A stretch of DNA of 64,000 nucleotides from Macrostomum hystrix (lineage: Eukaryota; Platyhelminthes; Macrostomidae). The translations under genes were made by a program, and so were the position numbers. Below the pieces are notes generated by a model that made no database searches, had not been told where the DNA came from, and was given only the letters and a program-made list of their open reading frames with translations. Below, piece after piece: positions 10,865 to 22,000 of this stretch. The stretch is taken from assembly GCA_950097015.1 (NCBI GenBank), contig CATNEN010000032.1, positions 1,426,001-1,490,000 on the forward strand, read 5' to 3'. The stretch's first letter is position 1. Every line of letters starts with the position of its first letter.

Positions 10865-13800
10865 ATGCAGGCCTGGCAGCTACCGCGCAGCAGAGATCGC
10901 AACTTGGACATCTTCGACAAGGCGCTCATCGGCTTTGAGCAGCGCCAGCAGCAGCAGCAGCAGCAGCAGCGTAGACTACAGAAGAGACAGCGCAAGCAGC
11001 TCAGGCCACAGAAGGCTTCCAAGCGAAGAATTATTAGCGCCAGCGAGACTCGTCTAACGGGGATCGAAGAGAGTAGCTTGCCGGTTGACAGCGAAGACGA
11101 AATGAGTCGGTGGGTTTGGGCTAGTGCTGCTTATTTTAACATTCTGAATCGCCTTAAGCAGAGACAAAGAGTTACTGACCGGGACCTTCTCTTGTGACTG
11201 ATTGTCTGGTAATTAAAATACTAAGAGTACAAGAGCCAAACTCAGTGAACAAAGCAAGTCCGTGTGAGACTGAACGCAGTTCTCTCCAAGCTATTCAATT
11301 CACAACTGGCCAATTTCAGAAGCTTTGAGTACAGCCAAAGAAGTGTCACCAGCAGCCATATCGGCGGTCAGCCAACGCCGCGGCGGGCTCACTCCAATGT
11401 CTCCGACGTGTGGGGCCACCGCGGCGGCTTCCAGCGCCAAGAGGTGTTCAGGCGCAGCTTCAGGCCAGTGCAGTCGGGCATTGGTCAGAGAGCGTTTCAT
11501 TCATACGTGAGCAGCGCTGGTTCCGGAGGCGCCGGAGCTGCAGCTCTGTATCAGCGGCCGCCGTCCGCTATTGCGCTGTCTGGTTCAGGCGCCGGCAGCA
11601 GCAGAAGTTACTTCGTCAGTGAGACGTCTTCGACAAGAGCAGGTGAAGACCTTGGCGTCGGCGGCAGGCATGGGGGTCGCCAGTCCGTGGCGGGATCGGC
11701 GTATTTCTCCGAGGGCCTCGTCATCAATCCTGGAGGTGCCACTCTGAACTCGTCTGTTATTAGAGAGCAGCAGCAGCAGCAGCAGCAGCACCCGCTGATT
11801 CGGCACGATTCCACGGGAAGTGTGGAGCGTGAGCTATTTTATCATCGGCTGAGGGATGGCAGCGAGGGCGGCGCCTTTGCGTCCAGCAACAGCCAGCAGC
11901 GCGAGGTAAATTTGAGACCGTCCAGTCCGATGCTGATGCTGACACATTCTCAGTCACTTTTGGTCTTACTGTCTAGTTTAAGTAGTCTGTTTAGAAAGCA
12001 AACAAACCCCTGGCCAGTCAAGGGGTGTAAGTTGCTGGCAAGCACTTGCGCCAAAGTCCTCCAGCACGAGTCTATAACGAGGCCACATTATAGTTTTAAG
12101 AGAAGGGTGAGAGAAGGCTTGTTGTTTTTTCTTGCAAACTAGAGGTTGGCCCTCTAGTTTTTTCTAGAGGGCCAACCTTCAAGGCACAGTGAGAATGTAC
12201 ACTGTGCCAGACGATGAAAAAGTCAGAGTGCGCCCACTCCCCTTTTGAGAATTACTTTTATTAGAACCCCACCCGTCAGGTGTCAGCAGGCGGCATGCCG
12301 ACCGAGAATGTGCACTCCGAGGGCTTCCTAATTCAGCGACGCTCCTTGGGTCGCTGGGACGGCCGCGGGGGCAGCAGCGGTGGCGGCATCTATGACGCGA
12401 GGCAGCAGGTCAGCCGTCAGGATCAGCTGTACCAGCATCAGCAGCAGCTGCAGACGGGCGAACACCCGGTGCTGAAAGTCCGCCAACCGTACCACATGAG
12501 CTTCCTCATGAGAAAGGAGGCGCCGGCTGTCGTGCACAGCGGCGGTGGAGAAGCCTCGATAGAGGAGCACATGGTCAGTGGCCACAGCAGTCAGAGAGTC
12601 ATTGGGGACGACCAGCAGCGTCAGTACCGCGAGGTCGTGTACTCTCAGCAGCACGGCAGTGCCGAGTCGCCAAGGGCGTTCGTGCCCTACAATGCCCAGA
12701 CCCAGACCCAGACAATGCTAGCCAGACAGGAGGGTGGCGGCGGCGGCTTCAGCACCATCAAGGAGGTCACCATCCGCAAGCAGCAGGCCAGCGACAAGTC
12801 TGCCGCAAACAAAAGCGGCGAGCTTGAAGCAGCGCTCAGCCGACTGGAGCTGAGCGAAAGCGGCAACGGAAATAAAACTGAGGAGACAACAAAGACCACC
12901 ACCACCACAACAAAGACTGTGCAAAATGACGAGTCCTCAGCGATCGGAGCCAGCTCAGCTGCGAATCACAGACAAAATCACAGACAGTCGACCGTGTCCA
13001 AAGTGTCCGTGCAGAACGAGAATCACGAGGAGGAGTCCACATACTTCTTAGACGGAGACCGGCTGCGCAAGAGAGTGAAGCACCGTCGATACAGAGACGG
13101 CCTGCTGATGGACGAAAAGGAGGAGGTGGTCAGCCTGACGGAGGCCGAGCAGCAAGATATAAAAGCACAGCGGCAGCAGTGGCAGCAAAACAGCACGAGC
13201 TGGGGGTGAGTGGCAGAGGAGTTAACGCGTTTGGTTCCCGCACCAAGGTCCCTGAGCTCGATTCTGCGGCGAGGCCACATTCATTTGGGGTTTAGCCGCT
13301 GAGAGAAGGCTTGGGGGCTTGTCGTGCAATTTACGCACCACTTGAGGATCGACGTCCAAGGGGCAGTGAAATTGTACACTGCCTGACTGATGAGAGTCAG
13401 GGCAGATGTACACAAGTATGCAGGTTCAGTAACTGAGTGCGTGTGTGCTCAGGAGCCAGTGGAATGGGCAGAATTGCTGTACCAGTGCTCAAAGTTCTCC
13501 TGAACTGGAATTTTCATTTAGCAGCACGAGCGCTGGCGCGGGGAAGACATCCTCGACGACAGCAGCCACGGCAACTTCCTCGACAGAGCAAGCGGTGACA
13601 CGGCAGCCAAAGAAGCGGTGCTGCGCCTGCTGCTTTCCGCGGCACAAGCGCTACAGGTCAACTCAAAACCAGTCGGCTACCCGGTCGAGCTGGACAACCC
13701 GGCGGGGAGCTGACGGCACGGTCGTGACAGAGACGACTACGACGACCACAGCAGCTGGCGACGCTCACGGCCAGCGGACCTCCACGACAACTCGGACGGA

Positions 13801-13918
13801 GAAGTCACGTGGCTGCTGCGGCGGACGCAAGAAGAAGAAGGATGGCCCGGTGGCGACCCGCGCAGAGCAGAACGGAAAGCGCAACGGCCTGCAGGTGGCC
13901 TTCGAGGAGCATCGCTAG
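10865..13918 (+). CDS. uncharacterised Q-rich, Cys-tailed protein
   Basis: I do not recognise this gene. Four exons join in phase: 10865-11109, 11320-11905, 12280-13205 and 13522-13918, giving ~717 aa. The CG|A junction makes ...EDEMSR|SFEYSQRS. Seen: polyQ runs near 10950 and 11770, Ser/Gly/Arg-rich low complexity, a charged stretch with KRVKHRRYRDG, a threonine run and a basic C-terminus with a cysteine cluster CCACCFPRHKR, then CCGGRKKKK. There is no signal peptide or membrane helix. Largely disordered, perhaps a scaffold; the Cys/basic tail could bind membrane or metal (inference). A CTCAG acceptor at 13452 would add 23 in-frame codons, but that stretch belongs to a SINE, so I prefer the acceptor ending at 13521. 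The ATG at 10865 is the first in frame; an upstream exon is possible. Confidence 0.65.
12020..12245 (+). mobile_element. SINE family B copy (diverged)
   Basis: Matches other family B copies through GAGAGAAGGCTTG, GGGCCAACCTTCAAGGCACA and GTACACTGTGCC. It sits in intron 2 of the Q-rich gene. Its middle has gained an inverted duplication at 12143-12178. Confidence 0.6.
12143..12178. repeat. perfect 15-bp hairpin
   Basis: Arms AGGTTGGCCCTCTAG (12143-12157) and CTAGAGGGCCAACCT (12164-12178) flank a six-T loop. The right arm is normal SINE B sequence, so the left arm is an inverted copy of it. Confidence 0.9.
13215..13500 (+). mobile_element. SINE family B copy
   Basis: tRNA-like head (GTTAACGCGTTTGG, then GAGCTCGATTC), followed by the family B body (GAGAGAAGGCTTGGGG, CTTGTCGTGCAATTTA) and tail (CAGATGTACAC, GAAATGGGCAGAATTG-like). 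It fills intron 3 of the Q-rich gene and supplies the alternative CTCAG acceptor at 13452. Confidence 0.8.
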
Positions 13919-14119
13919 GACGCCACAGGAGGTAAATTTACCTGGGAGAATGAGCTGTGTGGACATGAGATTCCTGACTCCGACACGAAAACTCAACTGG
14001 TATCTTAATGGAAGATAAGTCTTTTTAATACTCTTTTTGGTCGAATGTACTCGTAGTTCTATAATATTACTGCTTTTCTTAAGTGTTTCAGCTGTAATCA
14101 TCAAGAGTGCATGTGTACA

Positions 14120-14250
14120 TTAAAGAACACAATGATGCGGTCCAGTTTCCACTTGATGAACACAATGGTGCAGTCCAGTTTCCACTTGATAAACACAATG
14201 ATCGGGTCCAGTTTCCACTTAAAGAATACAATAATGGGTCCAGCTTAATG
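14120..14250 (+). repeat. ~39-bp tandem repeat, about 3.5 copies
   Basis: Copies of a unit containing GAACACAATG and GGTCCAGTTTCCACTT follow the Q-rich gene, just after an ATTAAA at 14119-14124 that may be its polyadenylation signal. Confidence 0.85.
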
Positions 14251-15827
14251 TTTTTTGCGCCAAATGCAGTATAATGAGATGTAAACCCACCATACCTACT
14301 TATTTATGGCTTGTTATATTGAGTATAAACCAATTGTATTCCTTTTAAGTGGCACTTAATCATTTGCTGCTGTTCTGATTTATTCTGGAGAATATACAAA
14401 CGGAAATATATTTTCACAATTTAAGTAGTCCGTGTTGCAAAAATATTGCTTTATCCTAAGCAAAGATAAAATAAAAGAAAACTAATATACTCTTCTGAAC
14501 GATCCAAGCTTCGTTGCTAAGGGCTGTTGTTAAGCACAGACACCAGATTATTTCAATTGTGTATAATAAATATCTAAGCGCGGATGTATTTTAGATAAAA
14601 CTACGAACAATGGCTCCAACAGAATTGAAAAAGAAACTTTGTAAACGTTATAATATATTGTGGGGCAGGTTTTAGGAAATAGTGAATGATTAAAGTAGCA
14701 GTGTGTGTGTGTATATAGCGAATGTAGGAGTGCTTACAAAGACTGCATTTCTAGTAAGAGCAGCCCATAACAACAGAAAATATGATGGAAAAAGCTAACA
14801 CAGGAAATGAGGAAAATATCTAACGTCACTTATGGCATGTACTCCGGACTGGTAAAACTAAAACAAAGGGCCTTTCCAATCAGAGCGCATTCGATTAAAG
14901 AAAAGGACTTAGAAAAGTCAACTATGAGACTTGTAAAAAAAGATTGTGACACACTGACCAATTAAAAGTCATGGACAAAATGGAATATCGCTGCGAGTAT
15001 AAAACGATTTATTTAAACGGAAAGTCTGCTTTCGTAGAAAAATCTAATAGTAACGATTCAAGCTGCGATTCCTGCTTCGATTCCACCTTTGATTCTAGAT
15101 TCCTGTCGCTAAATTATCATTAAGTGCGCCTGCACTTTCCCCCTTCATGCATTATCTTCGCTGCCTCCCCACTTTATCTTTAATTTGTTCCGCCCCACCC
15201 CCACCGCATGTACGCCACCCCTCTCGCGGTGCTCATCTCTTATCTTTCTCTTCGCCACGCCCCCCGCTTCTCTTTATAATGAAATAAAATCGATAAACAT
15301 GGTTGCGCGGCTTCTCGCTACTTATCTTAGCACGTACGGGCTCTCGGTCCGCGTCTCACGTTCATTAACATCAACAACAACCAAGCGTTGTTCAAGCCTC
15401 TCTTAAATTTGCGTGTAAAGTCACAACCCTTCCTGCTTCGATTCCTCTTTCATACCAGATACGATTCCACCTTTGATTCTTTTTTATGAGTCGTGCTTCG
15501 ATTCTAGATAGGATTCCAATTTCGACTCCAGCTGCGATTTCAGATAAATGTAATTGTCTAGCTAGCAATAGGTTTATTGTTAGTGACGAAAACTCAAATG
15601 ACAATCAATAATAAAGCATAGAGTTAGTATAAAGCTAGTCCGAATAGTGCATAATCAAGCGCTTGTGACCATGTTCTCAACAGGCAATAGCACACATTGT
15701 AGAATGGCAGACTCGGCACAGCTGAGCTCACAATTCACAAAAATGTTAACGATAGGCAAACAGAAAACGGGACGTAACTGGAAACATCGACAACGATTTA
15801 GCGATGAATTTGAGAAGGGCTAGAAAT
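14251..15827. other. intergenic, no gene seen
   Basis: AT-rich intergenic DNA between the convergent Q-rich and CRMP genes. Dispersed TTCGATTCC-like words recur at 15060-15110 and 15430-15540. TTTATT at 15828-15833 (AATAAA on the minus strand) may end the CRMP transcript. Confidence 0.5.
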
Positions 15828-16043
15828 TTTATTCAACGGATTCTTATTAGCGACACACTTAGAAAAAGTATTATTAGTAGTATTGTTGAATATTGATACT
15901 CATTAAATATTTGTAGACTATAGCTATGCAGAAGAATCAAACATTGGTAATTGGCATTAGGCCTTCTTTATCGGATCATAAAAAGTTCCCGACAAAAAAT
16001 GGGATAAAAATCCCAGACTGGCCCTTTAAGATTCGGCAGTCGT

Positions 16044-19000
16044 TCACCAGAGACTGCCCGAGCTGGCACCGCCGGGCGGCTGGTGGGTCCTAATCCCCGA
16101 TCTGGCCGGCCTGGTATCGTCAAACTGGGCGCCGGACAGGCTGAACGAGCTCTCCTGCATGTGGCGCCCGCCGCCGCGAGTTGGCGGCCGATGGTGAATG
16201 TCTTCGCTAGCCGCCGCTGCGGCGCCAGCGGCTCCGGCCAAGCCGCCATGGCCAGCTGCCTGATCGGCGGCGGACTGGCGCTCTCGTTCGGCCTTCAGGT
16301 CGATAACCGGTCCGTCGTAGGCGTCCCTGGCAACGGCTACCGTGGCAGCCGATCGGGCCTGGAATTGAACCGCACCGAAAGGCTGGCGTCTGTCTAACAG
16401 GCTGGCGTCTGTCTAACAGGCTGGTGTCTGTCTAACACGCTGGCGTCTGTCTAACAGGCTGGCGTCTGTCTAACACGCTGGCGTCTGTCTAACAGGCTGG
16501 TGTCTGTCTAACAGGCTGGTGTCTGTCTAACAGGCTGGTGTCTGTCTAACAGGCTGGCGTCTGTCTAACAGGCTGGTTTCTGTCTAACAGGCTGGTGTCT
16601 GCATTACATGTTGTTATCTGTCTAACATGTTGTTATCTGTCTAACATGTTGTTATCTGTCTAACATGTTGTTATCTGTCTAACATGTTGTTATCTGTCTA
16701 ACATGTTGTTATCTGTCTAACATGTTGTTATCTGTCTAACATGTTGCTCTGTCTAACATGTTGTTATCTGTCTAACATGTTGTTATCTGTCTAACATGTT
16801 GTTATCTGTCTAACATGTTGTTATCTGTCTAACATGTTGTTATCTGTCTAACATGTTGTTATCTGTCTAACATGTTGTTATCTGTCTAACATGTTGTTAT
16901 CTGTCTAACATGTTGTTCAGATATAAAAGTTGTTATCTGTCTAACAGGCTGTTGCCTCACCTGTTCTCGCTTTTCAATGCGGCCGTACACGTAGGGCGGG
17001 AAGGCTGGCATGGAGACGAAGCGGCCGGCCCCCTGCGTCACCTTCAATTGGCGCTCGTCCACCACAAGACGGCCGCCGCTGATGACAAACTCGGCGACGC
17101 CGTGGCATACCATGCCTTCGAAGATGTTGAAATCAACATTCTGGTGGTGCGTCTTGGCCGAGATGGTCCTAACCGATAGAGCAGTGCCGTAATTCGTCCA
17201 TTAACTCCGTATTTAAACTACTTTAAGAGACATTTCCACACTGTTGGCATCTCATACCGATTTTGGGATCTAAAGAACTGAACTCAAAGCGCAACTGAGC
17301 TTTAAAGTTTTGGGAACATAGGGATTTAAAAGTTTTGGGAACATAGGGATTTAAAAGTTTTGGGAACATAGGGATTTAAAAGTTTTGGAACATAGGGATT
17401 TAAAAGTTTTGGAACATTGGGATTTAAAAGTTTTGGAACATTGGGATTTAAAAGTTTTGGAACATTGGGATTTAAAAGTTTTGGAACATTGGGATTTAAA
17501 AGTTTTGGAACATTGGGATTTAAAAGTTTTGGAACATAGGGATTTAAAAGTTTTGGAACATTGGGATTTAAAAGTTTTGGAACATTGGGATTTAAAAGTT
17601 TTGGAACATAGGGATTTAAAAGTTTTGGAACATTGGGATTTAAAAGTTTTGGAACATTGGGATTTAAAAGTTTTGGAACATAGGGATTTAAAAGTTTTGG
17701 AACATTGGGATTTAAAAGTTTTGGAACATTGGGATTTAAAATTTTCGGCGAAATAGGGATTTAAAAGCGTTGGGATTATCAGGGTTTGAAAGTTTAGGGA
17801 TTATCAGGATTTAAACGTTGTAAGATCACAGGGATTTAAAATGTTTGTAATCATCGGGATTTTTAATGCCGAGATTTATACAGGTTTTTGAGCATTGGTT
17901 TTGGTGTTTCAACTACTGGCATAATAGGCATATTTAAGTATATGAGAACGTCGGAGTGTAAGATAACTGGGATGACCTCACCTGGTAGCGCTGGGGTTCC
18001 AAACGACAATGTCGGCATCCGAGCCGACAGCAATGCGGCCCTTCTGCGGATAGAGATTGAACACCTTGGCCGCGTTGGTCGAGGTGACAGCCACGAACTG
18101 GCAGGGGTCGAGGATGCCGGACTCGACTCCCTTTTCCCAAATTACGCTCATGCGATCCTCAACGCCGTTAACGCCGTTGGGAATGCGCCTGAAGTCATCC
18201 TTGCCGAGGGCCTTCTGGTCGGCCTTGAACACGCAGTGGTCGGTGCCGGTGCAGGTGAGCTCACCTGTGGCCAGCATGCGCAGCAGGCGCTCCTTCGTGT
18301 TGGGATCGCGCAGCGGCGGGCTGAGTACGTGACCGGCGGCGTGGCGCCAGCAGGTGTGCTTGCGGGATTTGAGAATGCAATTTATCCAGTTTTTAGGGAA
18401 TTGTCAACTAGAGTTAGGAATTAAATAGGGAAATATCCAGTGAGGTTGGGAATTATCTAGTGAGGTTGGGAATTATCTAGTGAGGTTGGGAATTATCTAG
18501 TGAGGTTGGGAATTATCTACTGAGATTGGGAAGTATAAGGATTTTTCCAGAGAAATTGGGGTTTATCCAGTAAAATAGGGGTTTATCTAGTGAAATGGGG
18601 TTTACCCAGTGAAATAGGGGTTTATCGAGTGAAATAGGGGTTTATCGAGTGAAATAGGGGTTTATCGAGTGAAATAGGGGTTTATCGAGTGAAATAGGGG
18701 TTTATCGAGTGAAATAGGGGTTTATACAGTAAATTAGGGGTTTATCAAGTGAAATGGGGTTTACCCAGTAAAATAGGGTTTATCCAGTGAAATAGGGGTT
18801 TACCCAGTAAAATAGGGTTTATCCAGTGAAATAGGGGTCTTTCCAGTGAAATTGGGGTTCATCCAGTGAAATAGGGGTTTATCCAGTGAAATAGGGGTTT
18901 ATCCAGTGAAACAGGGGTTTACCCAGTAAAATAGGATTTATCAAAGTGAAATAGGGGTCTTTCCAGTGAAATTGGGGTTTATCCAGTGAAACAGGGGTTT

Positions 19001-22000
19001 ACCCAGTAAAATAGGGTTTATCCAGTGAAATAGGGGTCTTTCCAGTGATATTGGGGTTTATCCAGTGAAATAGGGGTTTATCGAGTGAAGTAGGGGTTTA
19101 TCGAGTGAAATAGGGGTTTATCGAGTGAAATAGGGGTTTATACAGTAAATTAGGGGTTTATCTAGTGAAATAAGGTTTACCCAGTAAAATAGGGTTTATC
19201 CAGTGAAATAGGGGTCTTTCCAGTGAAATTGGGGTTTATCCAGTGAAATAGGGGTTTATCCAGTGAAACAGGGGTTTACCCAGTAAAATAGGGTTTATCC
19301 AGTGAAATAGGGGTCTTTCCAGTGAAATAGGGGTTTATCCAGTGAAGTAGGGGTTTATCCAGTGAAATAGGGGTCTTTCCAGTGATATTGGGGTTTATCC
19401 AGTGAAATAGGGGTTTATCGAGTGAAATAGGGGTTTATCGAGTGAAATAGGGGTTCATCGAGTGAAATAGGGGTTTATCGAGTGAAATAGGGGTTTATCG
19501 AGTGAAATAGGGGTTTATACAGTAAATTAGGGGTTTATCAAGTGAAATGGGGTTTACCCAGTAAAATAGGGTTTATCCAGTGAAATAGGGGTTTACCCAG
19601 TAAAATAGGGTTTATCCAGTGAAATAGGGGTCTTTCCAGTGAAATTGGGGTTCATCCAGTGAAATAGGGGTTTATCCAGTGAAATAGGGGTTTATCCAGT
19701 GAAACAGGGGTTTACCCAGTAAAATAGGATTTATCAAAGTGAAATAGGGGTCTTTCCAGTGAAATTGGGGTTTATCCAGTGAAACAGGGGTTTACCCAGT
19801 AAAATAGGGTTTATCAAAGTGAAATAGGGGTCTTTCCAGTGAAATTGGGGTTTATCCAGTGAAACAGGGGTTTACCCAGTAAAATAGGGTTTATCCAGTG
19901 AAATAGGGGTCTTTCCAGTGATATTGGGGTTTATCCAGTGAAATAGGGGTTTATCGAGTGAAATAGGGGTTTATCGAGTGAAATAGGGGTTTATCGAGTG
20001 AAATAGGGGTTTATCGAGTGAAATAGGGGCTTATCGAGTGAAATAGGGGTTTATACAGTAAATTAGGGGTTTATCTAGTGAAATAAGGTTCACCCAGTAA
20101 AATAGGGTTTATCCAGTGAAATAGGGGTCTTTCCAGTGAAATTGGGGTTTATCCAGTGAAATAGGGGTTTATCCAGTGAAACAGGGGTTTACCCAGTAAA
20201 ATAGGGTTTATCCAGTGAAATAGGGGTCTTTCCAGTGAAATAGGGGTTTATCCAGTGAAGTAGGGGTTTATCCAGTGAAATAGGGGTCTTTCCAGTGATA
20301 TTGGGGTTTATCCAGTGAAATAGGGGTTTATCGAGTGAAATAGGGGTTTATCGAGTGAAATAGGGGTTTATCGAGTGAAATAGGGGTTTATCGAGTGAAA
20401 TAGGGGTTTATCGAGTGAAATAGGGGTTTATCGAGTGAAATAGGGGTTTATCGAGTGAAATAGGGGTTTATACAGTAAATTAGGGGTTTATCTAGTGAAA
20501 TAAGGTTTACCCAGTAAAATAGGGTTTATCCAGTGAAATAGGGGTTTATCGAGTGAAATAGGGGTTTTTCCTGTGAAATGTGGGTTTATCGAGTGAAATA
20601 GGGGTTTATCGAGTGAAATAGGGGTTTATCGAGTAAATTAGGGGTTTATCGAGTGAAATAGGGGTTTATCGAGTGAAATAGGGGTTTATCGAGTAAATTA
20701 GGGGTTTATCGAGTGAAATAGGGGTTTATCGAGTAAATTAGGGGTTTATCGAGTGAAATAGGGGTTTATCGAGTAAATTAGGGGTTTATCGAGTGAAATA
20801 GGGGTTTATGGAGTGAAATAGGGGTTTTTCCTGTGAAATGGGGTTTTTCCAATGAAATAGGGCTTTATCCAGTGAAATAGGGGTTTATCCAGTGAAATAG
20901 GGGTTTATCCAGCTAAAAGCTGGTCCTCTCCACTCACCTGGTAGCTGGAGTTGTCGCAGGCCAGGCCAGCAGCAATGGGCTCACCGTAGCAAACCTGGCC
21001 GCGCCGCCTAGCATTGGAAATGGCCTCGCCTGCCTCCGCGCTCATCACGTGCACCACGTACAGCGGACAGTTGGCCTCGTCGGCGATGGCCAGGGCGCGC
21101 ATTGTGGCCTCGATCTCGAGGGACTCCGGGCGAGAATAAGAGTGACCCTCGGGACCGCATACGCCATCGGCCACCAGCTGGTCAGCCTTGCGCTCAATGA
21201 TCTGATTAACAATAGGAAACAGTTGTAGTTCTACTGTATTTTTGTAATCGTATTGGCATTTATGAAATTGATTTGGGATTTATGAAATGAATTTGGGATT
21301 TATGTAATGAATTTGGGATTTATGAAACTGATTTGGGATTTATGTAACGAAATGTGGATTTATGCTATGAATATAGTAATTTTGTCATTTTGAATTTTTT
21401 ACTTTGGGATTTATCGATGTTTTTAATATCCCGCAAGTGACTTTCTTTGCGAACCTTTCCGTTCTCGGCGTGGACCTGGGCCACAGCGCCGAGCTTCCTG
21501 CAGGCCTGGAAGACGTTCAGCATCTCGTCGTCCTCAAGCAGGAAGACATTCCTGTAGGCCATGAAGCATTTGAAGGAATTGATGCCCTTCTCTCGCACCA
21601 GGGTGGCCATCTCGTCGCTCGTCTTGTCGCTCCATTGCGGCACAATCACGTGCAGGCCGTAGTCGCAGCAGACTTTTTCGTCGGCCCAGGCGCGGTACTT
21701 GGTGTACCAGTCCAGCAGGGAGTCGCCCCTGGGGCAGGCAACAAAGTCGATGATCATTGTGGTGCCGCCGGCCAGGGCGGCCCGGGTGCCAGTGTAGAAG
21801 TCATCGGCCGAATGAGTGCCCATGAATGGCATCTGCATGTGCGTGTGCGGATCGATTCCACCTGGGGTGCGAGTGGAGGGTTTCAGCACTCATTACTTAT
21901 TGGGTAGAGTCCTGCCTGAGGACCTGAATGATGTACAGTTAAATCTCAGGACCTGAAGGGTGTACAGTTAAATCTCAGGACCTGAAGGATGTACAGTTAA

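Noticed and set aside
17385-17756. Plus-strand repetitive open frame (units of EHWDLKVL)
   Set aside because: It is produced by a 24-bp minisatellite whose period is a multiple of three, inside a CRMP intron.
17888-18424. Plus-strand 178-residue frame
   Set aside because: Antisense shadow of CRMP exon 4, which matches the family on the minus strand.
21404-21907. Plus-strand 167-residue frame
   Set aside because: Antisense shadow of CRMP exon 2.
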